A stretch of 64,000 nt of DNA from Symbiodinium kawagutii (Eukaryota > Sar > Dinophyceae > Suessiales > Symbiodiniaceae): contig VSDK01011610.1 of NCBI GenBank assembly GCA_009767595.1, positions 235,594 through 299,593 on the forward strand, read 5' to 3'. The position numbers were made by a program, and so were the translations under genes. This document shows, in pieces, positions 44,111-55,941 of this stretch; position 1 is the first letter of the stretch; every line of letters begins with the position of its first letter. The notes below the pieces were generated by a model. That model saw only the letters and a program-made list of their open reading frames with translations. It was not told the origin of the DNA and made no database searches.

Positions 44111-45789
44111 AGAACTCAGGAGACAGATTCGCGTTCTTATAAGATATGGAAGCTGCTGGAATTCTGAGCCCGTGGTTCTTTTGAAGGATCTAAACGATCT
44201 AGAATCAACATACTTCAAGAGTGTTTCTTTCTGCCCAACTGATCCCAACGGGACCACCTCCAGTCGTAGCAGCAAGTTTGAGAGCCATCCATGTTGAATA
44301 CTGCATGAAGGATGTCTCTTTCTATCAATTTACTCTCTCTGTTTGTGTGCACATGGGTGCGCTGCACCTTATTCGATCATAATCACAATCATATCCCATC
44401 CCTATCCCTTACTTTGGTTGATGGTACAACGATCGTTCCTTGCAGTTATTTCAACACATGGATGTTGGAAAATTCTGGTCATGCCTGACCGAAGGAACTA
44501 CTCTTAGGGATGGTGGACCTTGAGCGAACAGCGGTGGATGATTCCTGGTGATTGAGATATGTACATTTCACATACGTTATCATACGTTGAAAAAATATAG
44601 TATAATATTTCAATGGCCACTATGGCTCAAGTGGTTCTTTGGCTCTCAGCACGACCGGCCACATTTGTATATTCATGACAGTGGTTTTACAGGGGTTTTA
44701 TGTGGGTGCTGGTTGCTTGCCATTGGATCACATTGCCTTGCCGCGAGGCAGAAACGTTTGAGCAGTGCGTGCCCCAGTTGGACAGGACAGCCTTTCGAGT
44801 GATTGAAAACAATGCCAGCATATTCCAGCAAATTATCCATATACTACATTAATTACTTGCAATATATATTTCTATTGATAGCCTGAATATTAAGTTCATC
44901 ATGTCCTGATGGCAATTTGTGATCAGTTTCGCAGAGAATCAAAGGGAATCAACTGTTCATAAATCATTTGAGCAGCTCATTGGCAACCAGCCACTACTTG
45001 CAACAAAATGGAATGTAGGGATCTTGGGCATACTCACATACTCCTTCTCACATATCAAGAACCTCTCCGCAATTGAGATCAAGAGAATACAGTTGAAGAA
45101 ATTTGGGAGATGGAAGTGACGAGCCCAAATCTGCAGCCCCTCCACAAGCATGGCAAGCTAACAGTATCCACTCATGTGGGGCAGACCGCAGGCTGTTCTT
45201 ATCGACGATTTGACCTGTTGAGGCCAAATGATGGCGTGCTGCACAAGCCATCCCAGGCTTGAGCGCGATTTTGTTGTGGGTCAGTTGTGTCGACTGAATG
45301 GCATGGTGGATATAGAGGGGAAGATAATTAAGGGTAAAAATTATTTGGGAAACTAACCTGGGAGTCAAACATAGCCGGTCTCCAAAAAGCATCAATAACC
45401 ATTTGTAAATGGCAGATTGCCCACTGCTCGCTCCCATGGGCAGAAAAAATGGCAGATTGCCCACTTCCATGTTATTTTGTCGGAGGATAACAATGGATAA
45501 CACATGTGCAGTTGTCTTGCTATGCCCTTTCCCAAAAGCATTCCCAACTCCTGCTTCTTGCACGAATTCCTGGGCTGGGCTGATGCTGATTATAAGAATC
45601 ATGCTTAACAAAACATAGGAAGGAAGTAGCATGTGTAGCAAAGCTGCTGATCAAGCTTGAATTTGAAGATATGCATGTTTGCTTCTTTGTCTATGTTCAT
45701 ATCATGACCTGATTCACATTCTGAAATTCTGACTCTTAAACCAGCAGAAGTTCAACATTTGACGGTTCCATGTTGCTTCCGTGTTCCAG
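44110..45789. other. Spacer
   Basis: No exon is supported. It contains a spliced-leader-like word at 44617-44632 and AT-rich stretches near 44550-44610 and 44820-44880. Confidence 0.35.
44617..44632 (+). other. Possible decayed spliced-leader relic
   Basis: GCCACTATGGCTCAAG matches the last 16 bases of the dinoflagellate spliced leader at 14 positions. With no coding frame just downstream it may be chance. Confidence 0.25.
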
Positions 45790-45906
45790 CGTGACAGGAT
45801 TGGTTTTGTCCATTGTCACGAGGTTCCCCCACCTATGAACGGTCTCAGCACCGACAGCTCTGCCGTGACGTCAGAACCCGCCTTTGTGGAAGAAGCCGCT
45901 GGTTGA
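45790..45906 (+). CDS. Candidate exon, unknown
   Basis: After the acceptor cgtgttccag the frame reads RDRIGFVHCHEVPPPMNGLS and SSAVTSEPAFVEEAAG, to TGA; a GT donor inside GCTG|gttgaa could replace the stop. A second candidate, VAIISDITGGRW, follows gctcag at about 46110. Confidence 0.45.
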   Translation, partial: RDRIGFVHCHEVPPPMNGLSTDSSAVTSEPAFVEEAAG

Positions 45907-46341
45907 ATCTGTTGCTTGGCACTGTGTCGGCCACTGGGGTCGCTTTCTTCCCTGGATGGGTTTGATCATGATCAAGTGAAATCCAATGAATTTATATTCA
46001 ATCTATAGGCTGGGATTATTTTTGATACGGAGTTCCCATTACTTGGTCAAGTGGACATGATTCAATGTGTGAGTGTGTGCTTGCGTTTTTTGCCAATGTA
46101 CGATGCAGAGCGCTCAGGTTGCAATCATTAGCGATATCACCGGCGGCCGATGGCTTTCGTCATAGGACCGATGCAAAGGTCAACGGTCTGCGCTGAACGA
46201 CTTGATTGCTGACACCATCCGCAGAAGGTGTGCCCAATGTAGTTGATTGCCAGTGCTCAGTGAGACATCCGTTCAGGAAAGGCAGTCATGGTAATCTGCA
46301 AAACAAAGTGACACAGCGTTTGAAATTTGAAATGTTCCGAA

Positions 46342-46428
46342 ATGGTGATTTCTTTGAATAGGGGGCCCCAAAAATCTTAGTAATAAATCATCCATCTTAT
46401 TTGGGGTTCCCTGTTTCGAGAGACATCC
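46342..46428. mobile_element. Family C element, decayed copy
   Basis: Opens ATGGTGATTTCTTTGAATAG with GGGGCCCC and closes GGGGTTCCC then GTTTCGAGAGACATCC, a worn form of the family C ends. Confidence 0.45.
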
Positions 46429-46799
46429 AAATGGTTGTCGGGTCCAAACCCCACTATGCCCTGGACAACCCCGATTCCAGAAACTGGACTGCCAGGCAGG
46501 GGGGAACTTGCACCTCCTTCAAGTTCATGGGTTTGCAACATACATTACATACATGGCATATCTTGGACAGCAGGTGAATGTGGATGTCAGTTCTGTATGA
46601 TTTCTCACTGAACAGCAGCTGCTGTGCTTCAAAGACAAGCCTGGCTACAGCGGCCCCGCACCTAGACCTGTCCGCTGATTCAAAAAGACTGCCGCTGCAA
46701 GGTTGTAAGGGCCGTTCCGTGTTGGCATCAGTTTCCCCATTCCAAGGAGTTCCATCATACCATTGACAGGTTGATTGATTGGCTGATGAGTCTTTCAGC

Positions 46800-47045
46800 T
46801 TGTGCATGGACTTCTGATCGAAGAAATGTGGGAAGGTGTGACCCAAGAGTTTCACACACTCCGCCGCCACACTGAACTACAACAGTTCCACCACGGTCCA
46901 GCGATTCGCTGAGGCCAGATGGATTCACACCTCTCCAGACCCACAGGCGCGCAAAGTCGTTCCGAACAAGTGGCAGTCGCGGTGGCTCTTGGTGGAACCA
47001 AAGCCGCTGGAGCACTTCCATCATTGTTGTTTCAGAGCTGAGGTT
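46800..47045. CDS. Coding-like region, strand unresolved
   Basis: On + after gtctttcag the frame reads LVHGLLIEEMWEGVTQEFHT, then a second frame reads QRFAEARWIHTSPDPQARKV. On minus one uninterrupted frame (47108-46755) reads RNDFARLWVWRGVNPSGLSE. The + acceptor is strong but needs a frame change; the minus frame is continuous. Family unknown. Confidence 0.3.
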
Positions 47046-47189
47046 TGATCCAATCCGACAACTAATAAGTATGATTTTGGAGAGATAATGGCAATTCTTC
47101 AGACCCATATCAAGCCACCCGCAGATTCATGTTCTCAACAGCTGGGAATGTACCATCAAATAACCGCGGGGGGGGAATCATTTGCTGGA

Positions 47190-47345
47190 TCTCCCATTGC
47201 TAAACCATCATCAACCATTGTTGATTATAATCCCCTAGCATTAATCATCATTTACCACCATCAACCATCATTTCATCATAATTAATCACCATCAACCATC
47301 ATTTAATCATAATTAATCACCATCAACCACCATTAACCATCATGA
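47190..47345. repeat. ACCATCA / AATTAATCA degenerate tandem repeat
   Basis: CACCATCAACCATCATTT with AATCATAATTAATCA recurs three times or more, related to the minisatellite at 11690. Confidence 0.75.
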
Positions 47346-47748
47346 TTAGCTAAATCTCCGATGAAAACCAATGAACCCCCAGATCTGCCAGCTGCAGGTG
47401 ATGCAGATTTTTCAGCCCGCTGGGGGACTTCCCTCTATGTTTCCAGGTGCTGCAGGGCACCTGAAACCGCTGATTGATGGGCCCCTAATGAACACTTAAT
47501 GAAGTAATGAGAGAGATGAGAGCGGACACACACAGTATGATTGTAAATGGGATGCAATTCTAGAATCCGGATCATGTATTTGCTGAACTGGGTATTCACT
47601 CATAATTACTCAGATATTCACAGGCGGCTTTTTGGTAAAACAGGAGCCTCTCAACATGTTGTCAATCGCTATCATGGGTTGGGATAGGGTAGGAGCAATT
47701 TCATGGCTATCTTGATAGTGAGGGACTGCTGACGTACTACCTGGATTC

Positions 47749-47856
47749 ATATGGGTGTTTCTCAAAATAGGGGTACCCCCAAATCATCCACTAGTAGTCA
47801 TTTATAGTAATAACCAGCCATTTTTGGGGGTCCCCTATTTTGAGAAACCACCATAT
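47749..47856. mobile_element. Family C MITE-like element, best copy
   Basis: A 108-bp element with long terminal inverted repeats: left GTTTCTCAAAATAGGGG then TACCCCC, right GGGGGTCCCC then TATTTTGAGAAACCACC. Ends read ATATGG / CCATAT. No coding capacity. Confidence 0.85.
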
Positions 47857-48211
47857 TTGTTTGGGACCGTGCCCTGTTTGAATCATGATAGGTTGAATGA
47901 GCTGCTTAAACTGATGGCCTTCACCCTCACCGGGCGCTCGCTGTCCGCAGCTGGCTCAGTGTGTGACGGGCCAGGGAAAAGAAGTACATTCAGATACACC
48001 CTGCAATGCTGGGGAAATATGGCAATACATCCGGGCACGGAAGGGGTCTCAATTTCACAGTGTAGCTCCAAGATGATGTGCAACAGGCTGATGAAATGCT
48101 AAAGAGGCAGTTTGTTCACTCTGTGTGGTTCATAGCTTGGAGGTTTCTCAACCTTGCAATCATCCGAGCTCATACGGAGGAATTGCAGCAGGTGATCAGT
48201 AGCCACAGCTG

Positions 48212-48622
48212 TTGGGGATGCTGGCAGCATTTTTCCACCGCACGACTCACTGGACCTTGCCACGCAACACTGTCATGTTTGAGCAGCGAGTGCCCCAAAA
48301 GGACCGATGGATCCAAGGAAGTTGGAAGATGGGGGCTGAAGGTAGCAAGTCTTGCACCAGAGTCACCATAGTCGTGACATCATATGTGTGCGTTCCCATG
48401 CATGTTGGTGATCCAAGAACTGATAATGTCCTTGCGAAGGCAGAGATTTGGGATGGTTGGTGGGGCATTCTCAGAGACCGCCCAAAGTGGTTGGAATCGA
48501 TTCTGACCCAAGGTACTTCGCAACTGCGAAGTAAGACCTGGCACAGAGTTGTGATGGATGCCGGCTACGAGGGTCGAGCGGCAAAGATGGATGCTTCATC
48601 GGCGAAGAGTGGGCATGGGTAA
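48212..48622 (+). CDS. Candidate coding region, unknown
   Basis: A 136-codon + frame reads NTVMFEQRVPQKDRWIQGSW and EIWDGWWGILRDRPKWLESI before a stop. It may include intron sequence; no family match. It lies between two family C elements. Confidence 0.35.
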   Translation: MGMLAAFFHRTTHWTLPRNTVMFEQRVPQKDRWIQGSWKMGAEGSKSCTRVTIVVTSYVCVPMHVGDPRTDNVLAKAEIWDGWWGILRDRPKWLESILTQGTSQLRSKTWHRVVMDAGYEGRAAKMDASSAKSGHG

Positions 48623-48701
48623 ATCCGCAGATGGTTATAGCCACCAAATCATCGTCAAAGCGTCAGGTTTTGTGGGAAGGCGGAAGGGGTAAGAAGATCA
48701 T

Positions 48702-48810
48702 TTGGTGGTTTCTCAGAACTCTGAACTCGGGGAACCCAAAAAATGATTTTTTATTAGTCATGGCTAATATTGGAGTATGTGGGGGTGCCACCTATTTTGA
48801 GAAACCACCA
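48702..48810. mobile_element. Family C MITE-like element
   Basis: A 109-bp element opening TGGTGGTTTCTCAG and closing CTATTTTGAGAAACCACCA, perfect at the outer 13 bp; GGGGAACCC and GGGGGTGCC lie inside. Confidence 0.75.
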
Positions 48811-49636
48811 TCGAAGTATTGGGAAACCATCATCTCCGGCGGTCAATCATTGGACTATGTTACCAGGAATCACCCACATAGATGTATGAGCCTCCCACAA
48901 ATAGACCTTGCATGACCTTGCTGTGCTGCTTCTTTTTGGACGTTCTCCAAGGGTACAAGATTTTGATCAAGAAGCATCAGGAAGCATCATGCTGCATTTT
49001 TGTGGATGTTGATGTTGCGGCCTCACTTTCGTGGAAAGCAGCTTTGTCACATGTTTATACATTTTTGTCGGATGGTTCCACAGGCCGTCAGAGAGATTGA
49101 GAGCAGGATCTCATTGGAGGTTCAGTTACATCAGTCCATCAGATGGATGAAAACCTGGGCCTAGGTTAACCTTTGGAATTTCAAGGGGGATGCTGTTGCC
49201 AGTTTACTTCGGTGTTGTTTAAGCTGGGCACGTTGTGGATTAGTGGTCTCAACTCAAAATTGAGATACGACCAAAGCTAGGGGTGGGTAGATAGCTGCTA
49301 GCTTTAGTCTTCACCCTCCTAGTAAACCATCGCTTCCATGCCATGGGGGTCAAATACAGCAAACTCCATTTTCTTCATGGCTTCCCTCAGGAAAACCGAG
49401 GGTCTGTAGTAGATGCCAGTAGGGTACCTGTGGCTTTGCAGGACATGTTGCTCAGTGTTATGAAGGTTCTACCGTTGCAGAAAAACACAAAATCCATCAA
49501 AATCCTTCCAAAAGCGAAAAAAAACGTCATTGTCTTTCCTCTTGATGGAGATGATCACCACTTCATTCCCGTATTTCTGCTTCTTGATGGGGGAGCTTGG
49601 CCCATCTTTGCCCGCAAGGATGTACCGGGACCTCAG

Positions 49637-52600
49637 TGCCTGGTTCCCTGGGTGCCGGCCCTGCGAGCAGCCCTGAACCATGGGGGAACACGACGACCCA
49701 AGCGCGACCGACGCGAAGCCAAGCGCAAGCAGTTGCAACTGGCGACGGTGGATCCAGTGACTTGGTGTAAACAGATGATTGGAGCATGTGGCTATGGGTC
49801 AATAATTTACCGACCAATTAATGGAGGATTTCCACCAACAATAGTAGGGAACCAGGGGTACAGGGTTTTGACCCACAGCCATTTGTTGGATCATTGCTGG
49901 AAGTCTCATGAAGTATCCAAGATTCCATTTGGTTGGAAGTGAAACCCTACAGATCAGATGGATCATGTTGGATCCATGTCACTGCAAGTCGTTTCATGTT
50001 GATGTCGCAGGCCATTCTGCTTGGCGTGTGCGTTGTCTGGAGGTGTGGGATACGAACCCATGGCCGTATTGACCAGGTTATACAATCAATGCACCATTGA
50101 TTGTCATGACATTCAACTTGAGCAATTTGTTGACACTGGACTTCAACGCCTGTAAGTTGTTCAATGGGGGAGCTAACTTTTCACCGGGCATTCATCAATT
50201 TTGGCTGTTTGCCCCCATAACTTGAGGACAGATTCTATTCTTTTGGCATTATTACCTCGCATGGTGTAAAAGGTGTGGAATTCAATCATGTTATTACCCC
50301 AATTTTGGTTTCTCTGTATGCTTACCTGCAAGCGCAAGCCCACATGCGAATTGCTTTTGGCAACCCTTTTGGCATCACATTTGTCACCAGGTTTCCAACG
50401 GCCGCTGGTCACGGCCGAGGTCACCATGGCACCGAGTGTTCGAACCGTGGTGTTCCGAGGGTTTCTTCAGCCCCAGCATCTGCTGGCAGCTGGCGAAGCA
50501 ACCAGCGATGATGGAAGTGAGGAGAGCGATGCGAAGGACCTCACTGGACTTGGGTGCCAGGTATGCGAGGAATCAGGAGGTTTGGTTCAGCAAATACCTC
50601 CAAAGGATCTCCAAAGGACTCACATCGAGAGTAACTAGGAAACCCAGGGTTGCATAGTCTCCCGTAGTGACTCCATAGCATTGACGACTGTGTCATGAAT
50701 CACTGCCAGCGCCACTAGGACAACTGTGTTATGTTGCTTATCACCGATGAGCGGGCAGAAAAAGTCCGACACCTTCAGGACCTTCGGACCTTGTGCGAAC
50801 AGTTTGTGCAAAATTGTTGGCAGCAAAGAGTCCTCCATCATCTCAAGAAACTGCGATGGAACTTTAGTTGCTGCGAATCCACATCCAATAACTATAGCCG
50901 CAACTGGTGCTGGGGGTACCTTGTTTTTCCCTGAGCCTACCGGTGGGCAGTGACGCAGGACAGCTTTCCCCAAAGCCGGGTGGAGCTGTGCTGGTGGCTG
51001 GACGAAGCAGCGGTGCAATTCCGGATTTCGGGCCGAGCGCTGGTTGCAGGTAGTACAACCCAGGACCTGCAATCCCAGCGCTCATCCTGCACCGGTGCCG
51101 ACTGATACGGTGGTTTCTTAATGGTTTATTATAGGAATTCACAGGGGATAATCGCCAGCAAGAATGGTGAAACAGCTACCAGTATGGCAGTTTCTGAAAC
51201 ACAGGATACACAGGGAACTCCCAAGAAATAGTTGGTTTATTACTTCAGTGGTCAATAAGGATGATTTAGGGGTACCCCTAGCTTGAGAAACCACCATAAT
51301 AATCCATAATAGAGGTAAGCACAGGTTGGAAGATAATGATAGACTGGTACATACATTGGTAGATAGATTCGATAGATCGATGGACACAGAGGCAGATGGA
51401 TTCATTCACGCACACGTCACCGCAAGCACACATGACGACATGCAGGACATGGAATCAGCCCGTACTTTGAGAGTTTCAGGACTCCAAAATTCTCTTGGAA
51501 TTGCTTCTTTCAATAATTCAAAACGTGCTATGAATCTGGAATTGGTGGACACAAATCAGATACAGGGGACCCACAATTTCAGTACGTAGTTTCCACTGGC
51601 AAGACCTGTCTATTGTTAACATTTTATCGATGCCAATTGTTTTTTTCCAAATCAGGCATTTGGCACATTGCAAAGCGCAAAGCTATTTTGCCAGAGACTG
51701 CACATAGGGTACGTGCAAATTTATTTATGTGTGAAGGAGAATTGTTGTCAACATCGCGATTCTTCATGTGGTATTCTCCCCAGATTGTTTTCTATAAACA
51801 CAACTGTGCAACCGCGCATTTCTAGACAACCGCGTGGCAGTGGCATGTAGCCATCTCCATGGACTCCATGATGAGCCCTTCAGCGGTGTCACCCTAGCTG
51901 AGCCTAGCTGGTCGGTGATCCTGATGGGTTACCAGTTTTCTATGCATGAAACTCATGGCTGCCAGGACCCTGCGCTGCAAGCTGTGAGGTCTACGGTCTG
52001 GCAACGATTGATCCTTGGAGCGGCAAGCGTTGCTGGATGGGTTGGCGGCCTGGTGACTTTGCTGAGGAAATCCAGCACCAAGGAGACCTTCTCCTGGCCA
52101 CATCCTGGTAGACCCCGAGGTCAAGAGGAAGGGGTTGCTCGGCGACGGGTCAGGGACCTCGAATGATTCTCAAGTGGTACGGATGCTGCACGATCAAACT
52201 GATGTTTTCTAGGCTTGGATTTGGAAATTCACACCTGGAATTTGTTGAATTTCTTTCGATTTCTTGATGGTATGGAAGACTTTTGCTACCCAGTGGATCC
52301 CAAGGGAACAGGATGATCATGGAACAGCATAGTGTGTGTCGCAGCCCAGGCTGGCTTCACCGGTGACCTTGCAGAGGCGCACTTTGCAGTGCCTTGATGG
52401 AATCAATGCCTTGTTTTGAGCCAAGTTTGGGCAGATGTGCATCCTTGCGGCTGAAATGGGGGCACGAATCCCACAAGTGAAATTGTCCAAGCGCAGATTC
52501 CATCAGATTCATTGCCGGACACCGAGATTTTCGGCGAAAGCATCAAAAATTTTTGATTGACTCAAGACAAGACAGCTGCAGATCAAGAATTCACTCCCTC

Positions 52601-52799
52601 AATGCTACCCAGCGATACCCAGCGTGACACCAGGATTCCTTGGAGGAGTCCTGGCCACCCAACATGCGACCGCTGCTTCGCCACGGCTCAGGTGCTGGTG
52701 ATTCTTCCCAGTTCCGTGGATGAACTGCACCTCGGTGGCCGACAGAAGCGCAAGATCTATCGCTCCTCCTTCTCCCAGGCGCAACGGACGCAACCCTGA
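49637..52799 (+). CDS. Pyridoxamine 5'-phosphate oxidase-like (Alr4036-type) protein
   Basis: The family has an FMN-binding split barrel; related enzymes oxidise pyridoxamine/pyridoxine phosphate. Exons placed: 49637-49756 (PWVPALRAALNHGG and QLATVDP), 50420-50560 (MAPSVRTVVFRGFLQ), 50719-50778 (MLLITDERAEKVRHLQ), 50959-51049 (RVELCWWLDEAAVQFRISGR), 51966-52009 (DPALQAVRSTVWQRL), 52067-52107 (ETFSWPHPG) and 52692-52799 (VLVILPSSVDELHLGG, stop TGA). These blocks follow the family order closely, and junctions 49756/50420 and 50778/50959 restore ATVDP-VTMAPS and RHLQ-DSF. Introns at 50779 and 52010 start with GA. At least one exon between 51049 and 51966 and one before 52692 are unresolved; the start is upstream. 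Unusual: a basic RRPKRDRREAKRK insert near residue 15 and an acidic SDDGSEESDAKD insert after GFLQ. Two mobile elements (B, C) sit in its introns. Confidence 0.8.
49790..49880. mobile_element. Family B MITE-like element
   Basis: A 91-bp copy in the first visible intron of the PNPOx-like gene. TGGCTATGGGTCAA at the left faces TTGACCCACAGCCA at the right with one mismatch. Confidence 0.85.
51109..51295. mobile_element. Family C MITE-like element, long copy
   Basis: A 187-bp element opening GGTGGTTTCTTAATGG and closing GGGGTACCCCTAGC then TTGAGAAACCACC, in the PNPOx-like intron after exon 50959-51049. Confidence 0.7.
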
Positions 52800-52995
52800 A
52801 GCGTTTTGGGCGCGGCAGCTGTGCCGGTCGATGGAAACTGAGATGTAGGGGGTTGTATGGTCCAAATTTTGCCCAGCAGTGGGATAGCACATGATAGCAC
52901 CATGGCAATGAAGCTTACAAGTTGGCTTCTGAATGCTTACAACCGCTGGAACCATGGCGAATCTCACCAGTTCCTTGGGACGCTAACCTCCATGG

Positions 52996-54100
52996 GTAGA
53001 ACTGGTGACCCGCTTGGGACATGAAGCCATCACCGTGGATCCATCATTCAAGGGTCAAAGCACCTGCCTATAGGATGTGGCGAAGGAAACTATCCAGGTT
53101 TCAGATGGTTTCAGTGGCTTATCTATGATCCTAGAGGTTTCCTGGCATTTTCCTGGAAACCATCCCGAACCAAATAGCCAGTTGATGTAAATTGGGAATT
53201 GAAAATTTCTCAGGTGAATGGTGCCAGAACAAGTAATGCGATTTCCCAGCGCATGTTTGAGTAAAGATGATACATGTATTAAGTAGATTATAGGAATTAT
53301 AGGTGTTTCTGTCATGGGTTTGACAATGAGAGGCAGTTCTCAAAGCAATGACATCAATGACCATAATAGCGAACCTGACCTAAGTTAAGTCTGAGCCGAA
53401 CAGCGAACCTGGCAGGACTACATGCAGTTACCTTTTGCTGAGCTGTACAACGTCATGGCACAACTCTGCTGGGAAGTCGAAGATGTGAATCCTTGAGGTG
53501 CTCAAGTGACTACTGGGCTATTGAAGTTGAGGGCTTGGGCTGGACGAGCTCAATGAGAAGGGAGCTGCTATCATCACGGTCCTGTGTGGACATGTAGCTA
53601 GCCCTAGTGGAAATGAAGTGGCAACGTGTGCAGGCAGCATCCGGTGCGTGTGCTGGTAAGTTGAAAAAGGCGTGTGGCAGAGGGTTGCTGCTTTTGTTCT
53701 CCCACGAGCTGCTTGATAGTACACAGAACCCTCTAGCCTGTCTCGGTGCTTTTGACAAGGCTTGACATTGGCAAGGCAAAATGGAATTGACAGAGGACTT
53801 GTCGAGCAACTTTGTATGCTTGCCAGCAGTCACCTCAGTTGCGCTAACAGAGGGTTGAATTACTAGGTTGGAATCAGGGAAATGGATTGAAATGGGCATA
53901 TACTCAATGCAACCCCAGCCCCTTGCCAGTTGATGCCAGTGAATGTCGGGTGCATTTCCACGCTTGGTATTGTTTGGTGCATGTACCCCTCTTGCATATG
54001 CAGATTTGCTGTTCAACCAAGGGGCCTGGTGACCATGCGCTTTTCCGCGCTGCTCGCGAGGCCAAGTGATGAAGGGAGATCAAGGGCAAAATTCTCTGTG
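52996..54100 (+). CDS. Unknown + strand gene, several candidate exons
   Basis: Candidate exons in order: 52996-53055 (VELVTRLGHEAITVDPSFK), 53416-53483 (acceptor acctggcag; DYMQLPFAELYNVMAQLCWE), 53532-53654 (acceptor gttgag; GLGLDELNEKGAAIITVLCG, then HVASPSGNEVATCAGS), about 53757-53860 (MELTEDLSSNFVCLPAVTSV) and about 54002-54100 (VQPRGLVTMRFSALLARPSD after tatgcag). Codon use and coherence favour this strand, although a 168-codon minus frame overlaps 53510-54016. I recognise no family and did not reconcile all phases. It lies 200 bp after the PNPOx-like stop. Confidence 0.4.
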
Positions 54101-54829
54101 TAGCTAGTAAGAACCACTAAGAACCCTGGTTGTGGCCCAAGTTGGCCAATCAAGTAACGGGACTCCACTCCACCTTGTGCTGGATGAGAACGGCCATTGG
54201 CATATGCATCGTGTCATAACTGTCAGGTGAATGGTGATCAACAATGGTGATAAAAAGATATAAAAAGGTCAATGACTATGATTTGCAATGGTCAAAGTGG
54301 CTGTTCCATGATCAACCGTGGTCAATGGCATTCAATGGCTATGCTCAATGATGAAAAATTGATGGTCCATGATGGTGAATTGATGGCTCTTGGGTGAGTA
54401 TTTCCTTGTTGTTCAAGTTGGGACATGTAGGTTCAAGTGAGGATGAATGACGATCGAAGCTATTCTGCTTGTTGGCCACTTTGGGCAGCTGTACTTGGCG
54501 AATCGATGGCCATGATGTGCCGAAAAAATGGTAACCCTAAACGGGGCAGGCAGACAAGAACGCGGAATCAAGGCTTTAAGCAAACAATTTCATGGGGGAT
54601 AATGACCAACAAGGAGCTTTAACCAACCAATGATGGGGGATAATATGGGATAATAACCAATAATAATGGGGAATCCAATGGATCAGGATTGAACCGGAAA
54701 AAGGGAATGGTGCTGCCGGTTGTAACTAGATATGCCAAACGGAATTACCAAACTGATAAGTATGTGCTTTGATGAGCGACAACTTATTTACACATGGTCA
54801 TTGAAAAATGCCATCACCTTTTCAAAACG

Positions 54830-54851
54830 CAGAGAGAGAGAGAGAGAGAGT
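54830..54851. repeat. (GA)n microsatellite
   Basis: Ten consecutive GA units in an otherwise AT-rich spacer. Confidence 0.95.
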
Positions 54852-55722
54852 TTGATAGACATTTTAAATTTAAAAATTCTTCCTAAATGCCTGTCAATCT
54901 AGAAAGAAGACTGCAGCCAACTAATGTACTGTAAGCCTTTTTTCCTACCAGATTTTTCCCTATAGTTTTGCTCGGAGATAATTTCATGACCTGGAGGGCT
55001 GGAATGTTGTACAGGAGACAATGCTGTGCGGGAGATGGTTTCTTAGTACCATGGCCATCAAGCAATGCCAAGAATCTATGCTGCAACATGTTTTGCCACA
55101 GCTCCTTCGGCGCATAAGAGTCATTTGTTTGTGCTGGGCAAGGTTTGACCGGTTGGTTCAGCCACCTTAAGCAACAAGGGGTGTGTAATCTCTAGTGGTC
55201 GCCAGTGGCTCGTTGCGTGTGACTATGGATCGGATCGTGAAATAGAATCAATGAGTAAGCCAGGAGGCCACAATAATCCTCCCAGCGTATCGACCTACCA
55301 GGTCTTTGCATGGCTTTTGTGGTTGCAAAAAGGGTCATGAACCCATTGGCCACCGCCATGCCAGGTAATGTAAACCCTGGATTAAGAAACCCCTGGTTGA
55401 TGAACAGGCGGTATCCCCCAAAAGCCTTGGTTTCCCATTAAATTGGTACCCCCCAGTCAATAAACTTAGGGTTTAGCATTAAATTAAGATTATATAGGTA
55501 TATTATAAACCGCTAAGATTGGTTTCCAACCATTCTAGTTAACCACTGAAATTCATAATCCGCGCTTGACATTGGAGACTTCCCAGCCAAACTGCGGGGA
55601 TTTCCAGGGCGACACTGGAGTTCTCGAGCGGCTCTTGGGGGATCGATCGGGCAGTCGATTGATCGAGGCAGGGTTGAGATGGTCCATGGCTTGGGCCAAG
55701 GCAGCAATCCCAAGGATCAATG

Positions 55723-55941
55723 TGGCTATGGGTTAGCTGGTTGATCATAGGGGATAATTGACCAACAAAAGTCGGTGATATGTAATATATGGATCTATCA
55801 GCTATCCCACATCCAATCACCATAGTGGCCAGCTGGTTGATGGTTGATGATAGGGGATACCCATTAAGGTCCACTAAGCATAGGGGATATGCCAACTGGA
55901 TGGCGTACAGCCCGAGGTACACGGGTTCTTGACCCACAGCC
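55723..55941. mobile_element. Family B MITE-like element, long copy
   Basis: A 219-bp element opening TGGCTATGGGTTA and closing TTGACCCACAGCC, with internal GGGGATAATTGACCAACAA shared with the other copies. Confidence 0.75.

Noticed and set aside
46454-46870. 138-codon minus frame with several cysteines
   Set aside because: No splice context or family match, and a competing plus-strand reading exists at its right end.
50635-51072. 145-codon minus-strand frame with helical look
   Set aside because: The plus strand over the same bases carries ordered PNPOx-family blocks with correct splice junctions, so the minus frame is a shadow.
53510-54016. 168-codon minus-strand frame
   Set aside because: Plus-strand segments show acceptors and coherent short exons; the minus frame is serine-rich and low-complexity in style. 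Not fully excluded.
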